Assembly: GCA_017626045.1 (NCBI GenBank)
Contig: JAGAJP010000032.1
Span: 1-32,530 of the forward strand
From: Muribaculaceae bacterium
Lineage (GTDB): Bacteria; Bacteroidota; Bacteroidia; Bacteroidales; Muribaculaceae
DNA: 32,530 nucleotides
Direction of reading: 5' to 3'
The position numbers were made by a program, and so were the translations under genes. Shown piece after piece: positions 1 through 6,933 of this stretch. The notes below the pieces were generated by a model. It saw only the letters and a list, made by a program, of their open reading frames with translations. It was not told where the DNA came from and did not search any database. Within the stretch, counting starts at the first letter, position 1, and each line of letters opens with the position of its first letter.

Positions 1-28
1 TAATTACTAACTACTAATTACTAATTGC
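1..28. repeat. AT-rich heptamer tandem repeat (TAATTAC-type)
   Basis: Four consecutive 7-base units are visible: TAATTAC, TAACTAC, TAATTAC and TAATTGC. The array lies just upstream of the gpmI promoter and may continue to the left of the window. It has the same period as the GAATTTA arrays near 9932 and 20826. No function can be read from it. Confidence 0.75.
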
Positions 29-33
29 TGATG

Positions 34-65
34 TTTCGTAATCTCAAATTTTTTTACTAAATTTG
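34..65 (+). promoter_or_regulatory. Bacteroidota-type promoter of gpmI
   Basis: The -7 box TAAATTTG (58-65) fits the TAnnTTTG consensus exactly. A TTTC at 34-37, 20 nt upstream, matches the -33 TTTG at three of four bases. The expected transcription start near 72 gives about a 60-nt leader to the ATG at 134, but only about 8 nt to the ATG at 80, which supports the downstream start for gpmI. Confidence 0.6.
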
Positions 66-133
66 CAGTCAGAATAAAAATGAAGCGCGGGCGCCGATTT
101 ATTGGTCGGATTCTTGCGCACAACCACCCGAAT

Positions 134-1642
134 ATGGACAAAAAAGCATTACTGATTATCCTTGATGGATATGGCATCGGCGATCATAAGAAAGATGACG
201 CCATCTACAACACTCCGACTCCCTTTATCGACAGCCTCGTGGCTGAATATCCCCATTCCGAACTTCAGGCTTCAGGCGAGAATGTAGGTCTCCCGGACGG
301 CCAGATGGGAAATTCTGAGGTGGGACACCTCAACATTGGCGCCGGTAGAGTGGTATATCAGGACCTCGTGAAGATCAACCGCGCTATCGCTGACGGTTCT
401 TTCATGAACAACCCTGAGATAAAGAGCGCGTTCGGATATGCCAAGGAGCACGGTGTGCCCATCCACTTCATGGGACTCTGCTCTTCAGGAGGCGTTCACT
501 CAAGCCTCGGACATCTATATGCACTTTGCGACACAGCCAAGGCTTATGGCCTGCAGAAAGTCTTCATCCACGCTTTTATGGACGGTAGAGACACCGATCC
601 CAAGTCCGGCGCCGGTTTCCTCAGCGAGATCAGCGACCACTGCTCGAAGAGTGCCGGCAAGATCGCGACAGTGGTAGGACGATACTATGCCATGGACCGC
701 GACAAGAACTGGGACCGTGTGAAAGAGGCTTACAACCTGCTTATTTACGGCACCGGCAAGGAGACTTCCGATGTGGTAAAGACTGTGGAGGAATATTATG
801 CCGAGGGTATCACCGACGAGTTCATGAAACCGATAGTCAACGACACTGTCGATGGCAGAATAGGCGCCGGACATGTCGTGGTATTCTTCAACTACCGCAA
901 CGACCGTGCCAAGGAACTCACGACCGTGCTCACACAGCATCCCGAGGGGGGCATGGCTCCGATTCCCGATCTGCAGTACTACTGCATGACTCCCTACGAC
1001 AGCAGCTTCACCGGAGTTCACATTCTCTTTCCCAAGGAGGACGTGGCGAACACCCTCGCCGAATATCTGTCTTCTCTCAAGATGAAGCAGCTCCACATTG
1101 CAGAGACCGAGAAATACGCTCATGTCACATTCTTCTTCAACGGCGGTCGCGAGGCTCCATTTGAAGGCGAGGACCGCATACTTGTGCCTTCTCCCAAAGT
1201 GGCTACCTACGACCTCAAGCCCGAGATGTCGGCTCCCGAGGTGACCGAAAAACTCGTGGAGGCTATCGACAGCGAGAAATACGGTTTCATTGTGGTCAAT
1301 TTCGCCAACGGCGACATGGTAGGTCACACTGGCGTGTATCCAGCGATCCAGAAGGCTGTGGAAACTCTCGACGATTGTGTGGCTAAGGTTATAACCGCTG
1401 CTCTCGCCCACGGTTATGAGAGCATAATTATCGCTGACCACGGAAACGCTGACCACGCCCTCAATGAAGACGGCACCCCCAACACCGCACACTCACTAAA
1501 TCCAGTTCCCTTTATCTATGTAGGTGATAAGAACGCGAAGGTGAAAGACGGGCGTCTCGCCGATGTCGCTCCTTCACTCCTCCATATCCTTGGTCTTCCC
1601 AAACCCAAGGAGATGACCGGCGAGGATCTCATAGCAGACTGA
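134..1642 (+). CDS. gpmI: 2,3-bisphosphoglycerate-independent phosphoglycerate mutase
   Basis: This cytoplasmic glycolytic/gluconeogenic enzyme interconverts 3- and 2-phosphoglycerate through a phosphoserine intermediate and needs manganese. The 502-residue protein has the usual length for the family. LDGYG at 10-14 supplies an N-terminal metal aspartate. MGNSEVGH holds the nucleophile Ser61. Late motifs GHTGV and DHGNAD carry further metal ligands. The frame is open back to an ATG at 80, but the 18 extra residues are basic and unlike the family N-terminus (M-K-K-A-x-L-x-I-L-D-G-x-G), and they lie almost on the predicted transcription start, so the ATG at 134 was chosen. No Shine-Dalgarno sequence is visible, as is common in this phylum. 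A nucleotidase gene follows after 69 nt on the same strand. Confidence 0.96.
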   Translation: MDKKALLIILDGYGIGDHKKDDAIYNTPTPFIDSLVAEYPHSELQASGENVGLPDGQMGNSEVGHLNIGAGRVVYQDLVKINRAIADGSFMNNPEIKSAFGYAKEHGVPIHFMGLCSSGGVHSSLGHLYALCDTAKAYGLQKVFIHAFMDGRDTDPKSGAGFLSEISDHCSKSAGKIATVVGRYYAMDRDKNWDRVKEAYNLLIYGTGKETSDVVKTVEEYYAEGITDEFMKPIVNDTVDGRIGAGHVVVFFNYRNDRAKELTTVLTQHPEGGMAPIPDLQYYCMTPYDSSFTGVHILFPKEDVANTLAEYLSSLKMKQLHIAETEKYAHVTFFFNGGREAPFEGEDRILVPSPKVATYDLKPEMSAPEVTEKLVEAIDSEKYGFIVVNFANGDMVGHTGVYPAIQKAVETLDDCVAKVITAALAHGYESIIIADHGNADHALNEDGTPNTAHSLNPVPFIYVGDKNAKVKDGRLADVAPSLLHILGLPKPKEMTGEDLIAD

Positions 1643-1651
1643 AGTTAAATC

Positions 1652-1700
1652 TTGAAGTTGTCTCGACTTTCATAGTTTGAAGTTGCTTAAACTTCCATAG
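1652..1700 (+). repeat. Tandem 24-bp duplication with hairpin between gpmI and the nucleotidase gene
   Basis: Two imperfect copies at 1652-1675 and 1677-1700 each begin TTGAAGTTG and end CATAG. In the second copy GAAGTT and AACTTC form a perfect 6-bp stem around a 5-base loop, and the first copy keeps a weaker version. There is no T-tract, so this is not a standard terminator. It fills most of the 69-nt spacer and may mark an mRNA processing or stability site; that role is speculation. Confidence 0.6.
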
Positions 1701-1711
1701 ATTATCTTGAT

Positions 1712-3286
1712 ATGAAACTGAAAGCAGTTATACTGACTGCCATAATCGCGGCAGCGGCCTTCCAGGTCGCTGCACGCGATTTGGTCATTTTAAACACCAA
1801 CGACACCCATTCTCTGATCGACCCGGATGCCGCCGGTCGTGGAGGTGTGCTGCAGCGGAAGGCTGTCATCGACTCTGTGAGGAAGGCGAATAAAAACGTT
1901 ATCCTTGTAGATGCCGGCGATAAGGTGCAGGGATCTCTTTATTTCAAGTTTTTCAAGGGTGACGTGGAATATCCACTCCAGAATATGCTCGGAGTGGACA
2001 TCAGCGTGCTCGGCAACCATGAGTTTGACAACGGCCTCGAAGCGCTTGCGAAACACGAGTCGACGATGAAGGCGGATCGTCTGTCGGCAAACTATCACTT
2101 TGAGGGCACTCCCGCCGAAGGCCTCTACAAGCCGTATGTCATTAAGAAAATAGACGGAAAGAAAATCGGGTTCTTCGGCATAAACATAGATCCGGCTTCG
2201 ATTATAGCCAAAGACAATTATAAAGGTATGGGGTATTCCGACGCAGTGACTACCGCAGACTCGATTGCCCGCATTCTTAAACACGTCAAGAAGTGCGACC
2301 TTGTGGTGGCGGTGACGCATATCGGATATGAGAAGTCTAACGCCAAGGCTACTGATGTGGAACTCGCACGCTCGTCGCGCGACATCGACATTGTTATAGG
2401 TGGCCACAGCCATACGCTCATCGATCCCGCCAATCCGCAGAAGACACCATATCTCATTCCCAATGCCGACGGACGCCCTGTCCTCGTGGCGCAGTCCGGG
2501 AAATCCGGAAAATATATCGGCGAGATACGGATAGACCTCGATGATCTCGACGAGGAGACTCCCGAGGATTTCGAATATTCGTTGATTCCCGTCACCGACA
2601 GGTTCCCGAAGGAGAAGCTCGACCCCGCGATGCGAAAGTTCCTTGCCCCATACGCCGAGGCTCTCGATTCTATCAACCGAAAGGTGGTGGGATATTCGTC
2701 GATGGATTTCATCAACAGCAGCCGCACCGGCGCCTTCCCCAACTGGACCGCCGATTTCGGCAGCTGGTATGGCAACCTGGTGCTTGATTCCCTGCGTCGC
2801 GACAATCCCGATATTCCGCGCCTCGATTTTGCCATCATGAATGTGGGCGGCATACGCAATCCTATTCCAAAGGGCGACGTGACGATGGGTGAGGTCTACA
2901 ATACTTTCCCATTCTCCAATAAGTTCGTAATTATGGAGATAAGCGGCAAGGATATACTCGACGTGCTGAAGGTGGCTGCCTCTAAAGGTGGCGAGGCTGT
3001 GAGCCGCGAGGTGAGGGTGGTGTCTGACGCCGATAGGTCGATGAGGCATGCCCTCGTGGATATGAAGGAGATAGACCCTGACAAGACTTATGTCGTCGGT
3101 ACCATCGATTATGTGGCGTGGGGCAACGACGACATGACTTCTATGGCAAACGGAAAATGGATTTTTTCCGACAAGGAGGAACTCTGTGTCCCGGTGATGC
3201 GCTATGTGCGGGAACTCGCCGGTTACGGTCTGCCGCTTTCAGCCGACCCGTCGCCACGGTTTGTCTATGATGAAAAGATACCTTGA
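1712..3286 (+). CDS. UshA-type 5'-nucleotidase / metallophosphatase, secreted
   Basis: A secreted or periplasmic metallophosphoesterase of the 5'-nucleotidase/UDP-sugar hydrolase family, expected to take phosphate from nucleotides or related esters. Residues 1-21 form a signal peptide (KLK, hydrophobic run, AAR). The catalytic domain shows NTNDTH (28-33), D70 in DAGDK, GNHEFD (101-106), H203 in THIG and GGHSHT (230-235), the full set of two-metal ligands. The C-terminal nucleotidase domain (about 325-515) has MNVGGIRN (376-383) and FPFSNKF for nucleotide binding. Both domains lie in one 524-residue chain of normal size. The GH3 gene starts only 18 nt downstream and no separate promoter is visible, so the two are probably read together, likely with gpmI. 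The exact substrate is not readable. Confidence 0.9.
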   Translation: MKLKAVILTAIIAAAAFQVAARDLVILNTNDTHSLIDPDAAGRGGVLQRKAVIDSVRKANKNVILVDAGDKVQGSLYFKFFKGDVEYPLQNMLGVDISVLGNHEFDNGLEALAKHESTMKADRLSANYHFEGTPAEGLYKPYVIKKIDGKKIGFFGINIDPASIIAKDNYKGMGYSDAVTTADSIARILKHVKKCDLVVAVTHIGYEKSNAKATDVELARSSRDIDIVIGGHSHTLIDPANPQKTPYLIPNADGRPVLVAQSGKSGKYIGEIRIDLDDLDEETPEDFEYSLIPVTDRFPKEKLDPAMRKFLAPYAEALDSINRKVVGYSSMDFINSSRTGAFPNWTADFGSWYGNLVLDSLRRDNPDIPRLDFAIMNVGGIRNPIPKGDVTMGEVYNTFPFSNKFVIMEISGKDILDVLKVAASKGGEAVSREVRVVSDADRSMRHALVDMKEIDPDKTYVVGTIDYVAWGNDDMTSMANGKWIFSDKEELCVPVMRYVRELAGYGLPLSADPSPRFVYDEKIP

Positions 3287-3304
3287 CAGTATCACTCTCC
3301 CGCA

Positions 3305-4543
3305 ATGCGTACTCCTCAAGAATACATAGCCTTTGTTTTCCTCTTCTGCCTCCTCGCATGGGGATGCGGAAGGGGAAACTCTGTTTCTGAGACCGGTGAC
3401 TCCGGCATCTGCAGCTCGGAAATTCGTGAAGCCGCCACACCGGAGGCGGATGTCACGGCGGAGGCGCTCGCATGGGCAGACTCATTGATGTCGGAGATGT
3501 CGCTCGAGCAGCTTGCGGGGCAACTGATCATGCCGGCTGTCTTTTCCGATGCCGGAAAGCCTGCGATGCGTATCGTGACGGAGTATGCGGCGGATATGCA
3601 TGTCGGTGGGGTAGTGCTGCTTCGGGGCTCGGTGGAGGCGGCGCGAGCCATCGGCGACACGCTGCGCTCTATGTCGCCGGCTCCACCTTTCATAGCTATT
3701 GATGCGGAATGGGGACTTGCTATGCGGTTGAAGGATACCCCGAGGTTCCCGAAAAACGGCAGGATATCGCAAGACGCCGAGGAGACGCTGCTTTTCGACT
3801 ATGGCTGCGAGGTGGCGCGTGAATGCCGCTCTGTGGGAATCAATATGGTGCTCGGTCCTGTGCTGGACGTGGTTGCCGACAATTCGGAGGTCACGGCGAC
3901 TACACTATCTTCCGGAATAGGAAACCGGTCGTTTGGCAGTGATCCGGAGCGAGTGGCGCGACTTGGCGTGGCTTATGCCAGAGGTCTGGAGTCGGGCGGC
4001 GTGATGAGCGTGGCTAAACATTTTCCCGGACATGGAGCGGCTGATGCCGACTCTCACCATGCCCTTCCGTTAGTGTCCAAATCGCTGGAGAAGATGCGTT
4101 CTTCCGACCTGATTCCGTTCAGCCGTTACATATCCGGTGGACTTGGCGGTATAATGGTCGGTCATCTCAGGATTCCGGCGCTTGAAGACCGCGATATTCC
4201 GGTGTCGGTGTCGCCGGCCGTTCTTCAGAGCCTCCTTCGCGACGATATGGGGTTCCGCGGTCTTGTGCTAACCGATGCCATGAACATGGCGGGCGCCGGC
4301 GGCTATTCCGGTGCGGATGCCATAATGGCGGGTGCCGACCTGGTGATAGCTCCGGGCGCGACACAAGGCGAAATTTCCGCGATAGTCGACGCTGTCAGAG
4401 AGGGTTCTTTCTCATTGCCGGAACTTCGCGACAGAGTGCGCCGCGTCCTCTTCTACAAGTATCTTATAGCTAAGGATATGCCGCAGTCGGCAACTTTTGA
4501 CCCTGCCGAAGCGGAAAGATTGCACAGAGAATTGTCAAAATAA
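3305..4543 (+). CDS. GH3 family glycosidase, lipoprotein (beta-N-acetylhexosaminidase/NagZ-like)
   Basis: A glycoside hydrolase family 3 enzyme of 412 residues with only the catalytic TIM-barrel domain, as in NagZ. Residues 1-21 are a lipoprotein signal peptide ending LLAWGC, so the mature enzyme would be anchored at Cys21. KHFPGHG (238-244) followed by D249 and H251 in a DSH motif matches the Asp-His acid/base element of the N-acetylhexosaminidase branch. TDAMNM holds the likely nucleophile Asp324. Known relatives remove beta-linked N-acetylglucosamine from muropeptides or glycans. The lipoprotein signal differs from cytoplasmic proteobacterial NagZ and fits wall or glycan turnover outside the inner membrane. 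The gene begins 18 nt after the nucleotidase stop and is probably co-transcribed with it. Confidence 0.87.
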   Translation: MRTPQEYIAFVFLFCLLAWGCGRGNSVSETGDSGICSSEIREAATPEADVTAEALAWADSLMSEMSLEQLAGQLIMPAVFSDAGKPAMRIVTEYAADMHVGGVVLLRGSVEAARAIGDTLRSMSPAPPFIAIDAEWGLAMRLKDTPRFPKNGRISQDAEETLLFDYGCEVARECRSVGINMVLGPVLDVVADNSEVTATTLSSGIGNRSFGSDPERVARLGVAYARGLESGGVMSVAKHFPGHGAADADSHHALPLVSKSLEKMRSSDLIPFSRYISGGLGGIMVGHLRIPALEDRDIPVSVSPAVLQSLLRDDMGFRGLVLTDAMNMAGAGGYSGADAIMAGADLVIAPGATQGEISAIVDAVREGSFSLPELRDRVRRVLFYKYLIAKDMPQSATFDPAEAERLHRELSK

Positions 4544-4587
4544 CCAAATTATCTATCCGCCTCACGATTGAGCTATAGCGCGTCGGC

Positions 4588-4617
4588 GTGTGGAGGGAGC
4601 GACCTCCGGGCGCGACA
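4588..4617 (+). repeat. GGAGGGAGCGACCTCC hairpin element, copy 1
   Basis: A 25-base core (GGAGGGAGCGACCTCC followed by GGGCGCGAC) recurs exactly at 8571-8595, and a diverged copy lies on the other strand near 32318. GGAGG and CCTCC can pair as a stem. It lies about 45 nt downstream of the GH3 stop. It resembles a short dispersed REP-like element; function unknown. The rest of the 235-base spacer (4544-4778) holds no gene. Confidence 0.65.
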
Positions 4618-4685
4618 CAAAAGCAATGCCATACAGCAAAAGCGATCGATTAAACTTTTTGCGACAAAAATTGTTAAATAAGTAA

Positions 4686-4775
4686 CCGAAGGGAAAGATT
4701 GTTTCCCGACGGAACAACAAACTTCAAGATAACGGCCATCGTACCGAAAGGGTTGTCGATGGCAGAAAATTTTTT
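4686..4775 (+). promoter_or_regulatory. Structured 5' leader of the winged-helix gene
   Basis: Two hairpins precede the ATG at 4779. The first pairs GGGAAA (4691-4696) with TTTCCC (4702-4707), extended by CCG/CGG. The second pairs GCCATCG (4735-4741) with CGATGGC (4757-4763), and its loop can form a short ACC/GGT stem. Six Ts at 4770-4775 follow the second hairpin by six bases and touch the start region, so it resembles an attenuator or a translation-blocking stem. No good -7 promoter box was found upstream; a TTTG at 4658-4661 is the only -33 candidate. Confidence 0.45.
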
Positions 4776-4778
4776 AAG

Positions 4779-4985
4779 ATGAACATAGAGTCAATCGGAA
4801 CATGGGCCGGAGAAGTATATAAGGCCCTCGAAACAGCCGGGGATCAAACCCTTGGTATGAAGCAGCTTAAAAAAGCTACAAAACTGAAAAAAGACGAACT
4901 GATGGCAGCAATTGGCTGGCTCGGCCGTGAAGGTAAGCTTGACCTCTCAATGAACGATGAGGAAGTTGTAGTGAAACTCGTTTGA
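4779..4985 (+). CDS. Small winged-helix protein (DUF2582-type)
   Basis: A 68-residue protein consisting of one winged helix-turn-helix domain. It resembles the short DUF2582 winged-helix family common in Bacteroidota and archaea. The N-terminal helix (NIESIGTWAGEVYKAL) is followed by a helix-turn-helix (MKQLKKATKLKKDELMAAIGWL), and the end (REGKLDLSMNDEEVVVKLV) fits the beta wing. Many lysines in the recognition region suggest nucleic-acid binding, but its target is unknown. It is a single-gene unit: a structured leader lies in front and a strong terminator starts 29 nt after the stop. Confidence 0.82.
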   Translation: MNIESIGTWAGEVYKALETAGDQTLGMKQLKKATKLKKDELMAAIGWLGREGKLDLSMNDEEVVVKLV

Positions 4986-5013
4986 GTATCTTCAAATATT
5001 GAAGGCTTAATAG

Positions 5014-5045
5014 TCCCGCCTCAGGATTACTGAAGGCGGGATTAT
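5014..5045 (+). terminator. Rho-independent terminator of the winged-helix gene
   Basis: TCCCGCC (5014-5020) pairs with GGCGGGA (5035-5041). Above it, TCAG pairs with CTGA around the loop GATTA, leaving one bulged A. A T-rich tail (TTATTGTGT) follows. This is the clearest terminator in the left part of the window. Confidence 0.8.
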
Positions 5046-5346
5046 TGTGTCTTCTACCTTTATATAAAAAAATAATCGCTCCTTTTAAAGGGGCGAATCA
5101 GATTAATTGTTTTGAAATTTCTGCCTTATTTGCGGCGCGCTACCGAAAGGTACACTTCCGCTCTTGCGAGGCATTGGTTTACTGTGCGAAACATTTTCGC
5201 AGTCTTCTTAGTAATTCTACTCATAATTCTTAATTTTTAGAGTAATTAATTCAAAAGGATCCGGACGTAAGAACCTAAAACATCCGCCCCTCAGGGGCAA
5301 ATCCACCAATAAAACAACCCAAATTCAAGAATTGTTTTAAAAATCC
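5046..5346. other. Gene-free stretch with several small hairpins
   Basis: No convincing gene lies here; a 62-codon open frame at 5045-5233 has no recognisable features. Hairpins seen: 5076-5096 (TCGC/GCGA outer stem continuing inward), 5141-5152 (TACC-GAAA-GGTA with a GNRA loop), 5185-5201 (TGCGAAA/TTTCGCA, loop CAT, followed by T-rich sequence) and 5286-5298 (GCCCC/GGGGC, loop TCA). A weak -7-like TACCTTTA sits at 5055-5062. The order weak promoter, hairpins, T-rich stretch would fit a small RNA on the + strand, but remnants of dispersed repeats are equally possible. Confidence 0.4.
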
Positions 5347-5380
5347 CTCAAAAAATATGCTGTACAGCATATTTTTTGAG
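5347..5380. repeat. Perfect 34-bp palindrome upstream of pepP
   Basis: The 17-base half CTCAAAAAATATGCTGT is followed directly by its exact reverse complement, with no spacer and no mismatch. The A6/T6 runs flank a TATGCTGTACAGCATA core. As RNA it would form a long hairpin with a U-run; as DNA it is symmetric like an operator for a dimeric protein. It lies about 55 bp upstream of the pepP -33 box. Confidence 0.85.
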
Positions 5381-5382
5381 CT

Positions 5383-5427
5383 CTCGGAGTTCTCAGAGTT
5401 CTCCGAGCCCTCAGAGTTCTCAGATAC
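5383..5427. repeat. 9-bp tandem array (CTCAGAGTT-type)
   Basis: Five consecutive 9-base units: CTCGGAGTT, CTCAGAGTT, CTCCGAGCC, CTCAGAGTT, CTCAGATAC. The array lies between the perfect palindrome and the pepP promoter. It has the same period as arrays at 8698, 9967, 20875, 23430 and 32364 although the unit sequence differs. Confidence 0.8.
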
Positions 5428-5433
5428 TAAACT

Positions 5434-5465
5434 TTTGCATTTTCAAAATCTATTTGTTATCTTTG
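5434..5465 (+). promoter_or_regulatory. Consensus promoter of pepP-dnaB
   Basis: TTTG (5434-5437), 20 nt, then TATCTTTG (5458-5465) matches the Bacteroidota TTTG/TAnnTTTG consensus at every fixed base with ideal spacing. The expected start is near 5472, giving a leader of about 70 nt to the pepP ATG at 5544. Confidence 0.8.
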
Positions 5466-5543
5466 CAATGCGTTTGCAGCACTCTGTGGAAATTTGTCCT
5501 CAGACACGCCGGCGCACCACTCTTATCATCAAAACTTTAGCTT

Positions 5544-6926
5544 ATGTTTTCTCCCGAAACCTACACAGCAAGAAGAGCCGAACTGAAAAAAAGACTCGGC
5601 TCCGGAATTGTTATATTTCTCGGCAACAGCAACGTGGGTATGAACTACCACGACAACGAATATGATTTCCGTCAGGACTCGACCTTCCTCTACTTTTTCG
5701 GCCTTTCCCATGATGGACTGAACGCAGTGATAGATATCGACAACGACCGCGACATAATCTTCGGCGACGAACTGACCATAGACTCGATTGTCTGGACCGG
5801 AAATCTCCCGACGCTCCATGACCTCGCCGCCAAGGCAGGCGTGAAAGACGTCCGTCCGTCGGCTGAACTTAAATCTTATCTCGACAAGGCAAGAACAGCG
5901 GCTGCTCCCATACACTACATCCCTTACTATCGCGTAGAACATGACCTGCGCCTCATGGATTATCTTGATGTCCGTCCCGGCGGAGCCGTTCCGTCGCTGC
6001 CTCTCATAAAGGCGGTTGTGGACATGAGAAGCCATAAGTCGCCGGAGGAAATTGCCGAAATAGAGAAGGCGTGCGCCGTGACAGCCGAGATGCATAAGGC
6101 AGCCATCCGCGCCGCCCGTCCGGGTGTCACGGAGTATCAGATGAAAGCAATTGTGGAGGAAGTGGCTACAAGCCACGGCATGCGCTGCTCGTTTCCTACC
6201 ATCGCCACAGTACATGGAGAGATCCTTCACAACCATTCATACAACAATGTGCTCGAATCCGGCAAACTCTTCCTTCTCGACGCCGGCGCAGAAACAGCGA
6301 TGGGTTATGCCGGCGACATGTCGTCGACATGCCCGGTCGATATGCATTACACCGATAGACAGAAAGCGATCTACGACCTCCAGCAGGCTGCCTCAAAAGC
6401 CGCTATCGAGATGCTACGTCCCGGTGTTCCTTTCCTCGACGTCCACATGCAGGCTTCCCGTACCATTGCCTCCGGTCTTAAGGATCTCGGCATAATGAAA
6501 GGTAATGTCGACGACGCAGTCCGCGCCGGAGCGCATGCAATGTTCTTCCCCACAGGTCTGGGCCACATGATGGGTCTCGATGTCCATGATATGGAAAACT
6601 ATGGTGAGGTTTGGGTCGGATATGACGGCAAGCCGAAGTCTACCGTATTCGGTTTCAAATCGCTGCGTCTGGCGAGACCACTTGAGGAGGGTTTCGTGTT
6701 CACAATCGAACCCGGCATATATTTCATGCCCGAGCTCACCGGCCTCTGGAAGTCGCAGGGCCTTCACAAAGAGTTTATCAATTACGACGAGGCTGAGAAA
6801 TGGCTCGGCTTCGGCGGAGTCCGAAACGAAGAGGACTATCTCGTGACTTCCGACGGACACCGTCGTCTCGGCCCCGGAATACCTATGACCACAGAAGCCG
6901 TCGAGGCTCTTAAGGCGGAGGCGTAA
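5544..6926 (+). CDS. pepP: Xaa-Pro aminopeptidase (aminopeptidase P, M24B)
   Basis: A cytoplasmic dimetal peptidase that removes an N-terminal residue preceding proline. Residues 1-160 form the AMP_N domain. The C-terminal 'pita-bread' domain has the five ligands: D247 and D258 (DAGAETAMGYAGD), H341 (GLGHMMGLDVHD), E389 (TIEPGIYF) and E429 in GGVRNEED. The length of 460 residues is normal. The gene opens the pepP-dnaB unit behind a consensus promoter, and dnaB starts 7 nt after its stop, so the two are surely co-transcribed. No signal peptide is present. Confidence 0.94.
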   Translation: MFSPETYTARRAELKKRLGSGIVIFLGNSNVGMNYHDNEYDFRQDSTFLYFFGLSHDGLNAVIDIDNDRDIIFGDELTIDSIVWTGNLPTLHDLAAKAGVKDVRPSAELKSYLDKARTAAAPIHYIPYYRVEHDLRLMDYLDVRPGGAVPSLPLIKAVVDMRSHKSPEEIAEIEKACAVTAEMHKAAIRAARPGVTEYQMKAIVEEVATSHGMRCSFPTIATVHGEILHNHSYNNVLESGKLFLLDAGAETAMGYAGDMSSTCPVDMHYTDRQKAIYDLQQAASKAAIEMLRPGVPFLDVHMQASRTIASGLKDLGIMKGNVDDAVRAGAHAMFFPTGLGHMMGLDVHDMENYGEVWVGYDGKPKSTVFGFKSLRLARPLEEGFVFTIEPGIYFMPELTGLWKSQGLHKEFINYDEAEKWLGFGGVRNEEDYLVTSDGHRRLGPGIPMTTEAVEALKAEA

Positions 6927-6933
6927 TCAGCGT

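Noticed and set aside
80..133. An ATG at 80 extending gpmI by 18 residues
   Set aside because: The extra residues are basic and unlike the family N-terminus, and the start would lie only about 8 nt after the predicted transcription start.
515..1492. A 325-codon - strand open frame inside gpmI
   Set aside because: Shadow of gpmI, with no motif of its own.
5045..5233. A 62-codon + strand open frame after the winged-helix gene
   Set aside because: Begins inside the terminator tail, has no recognisable features and crosses several hairpins.
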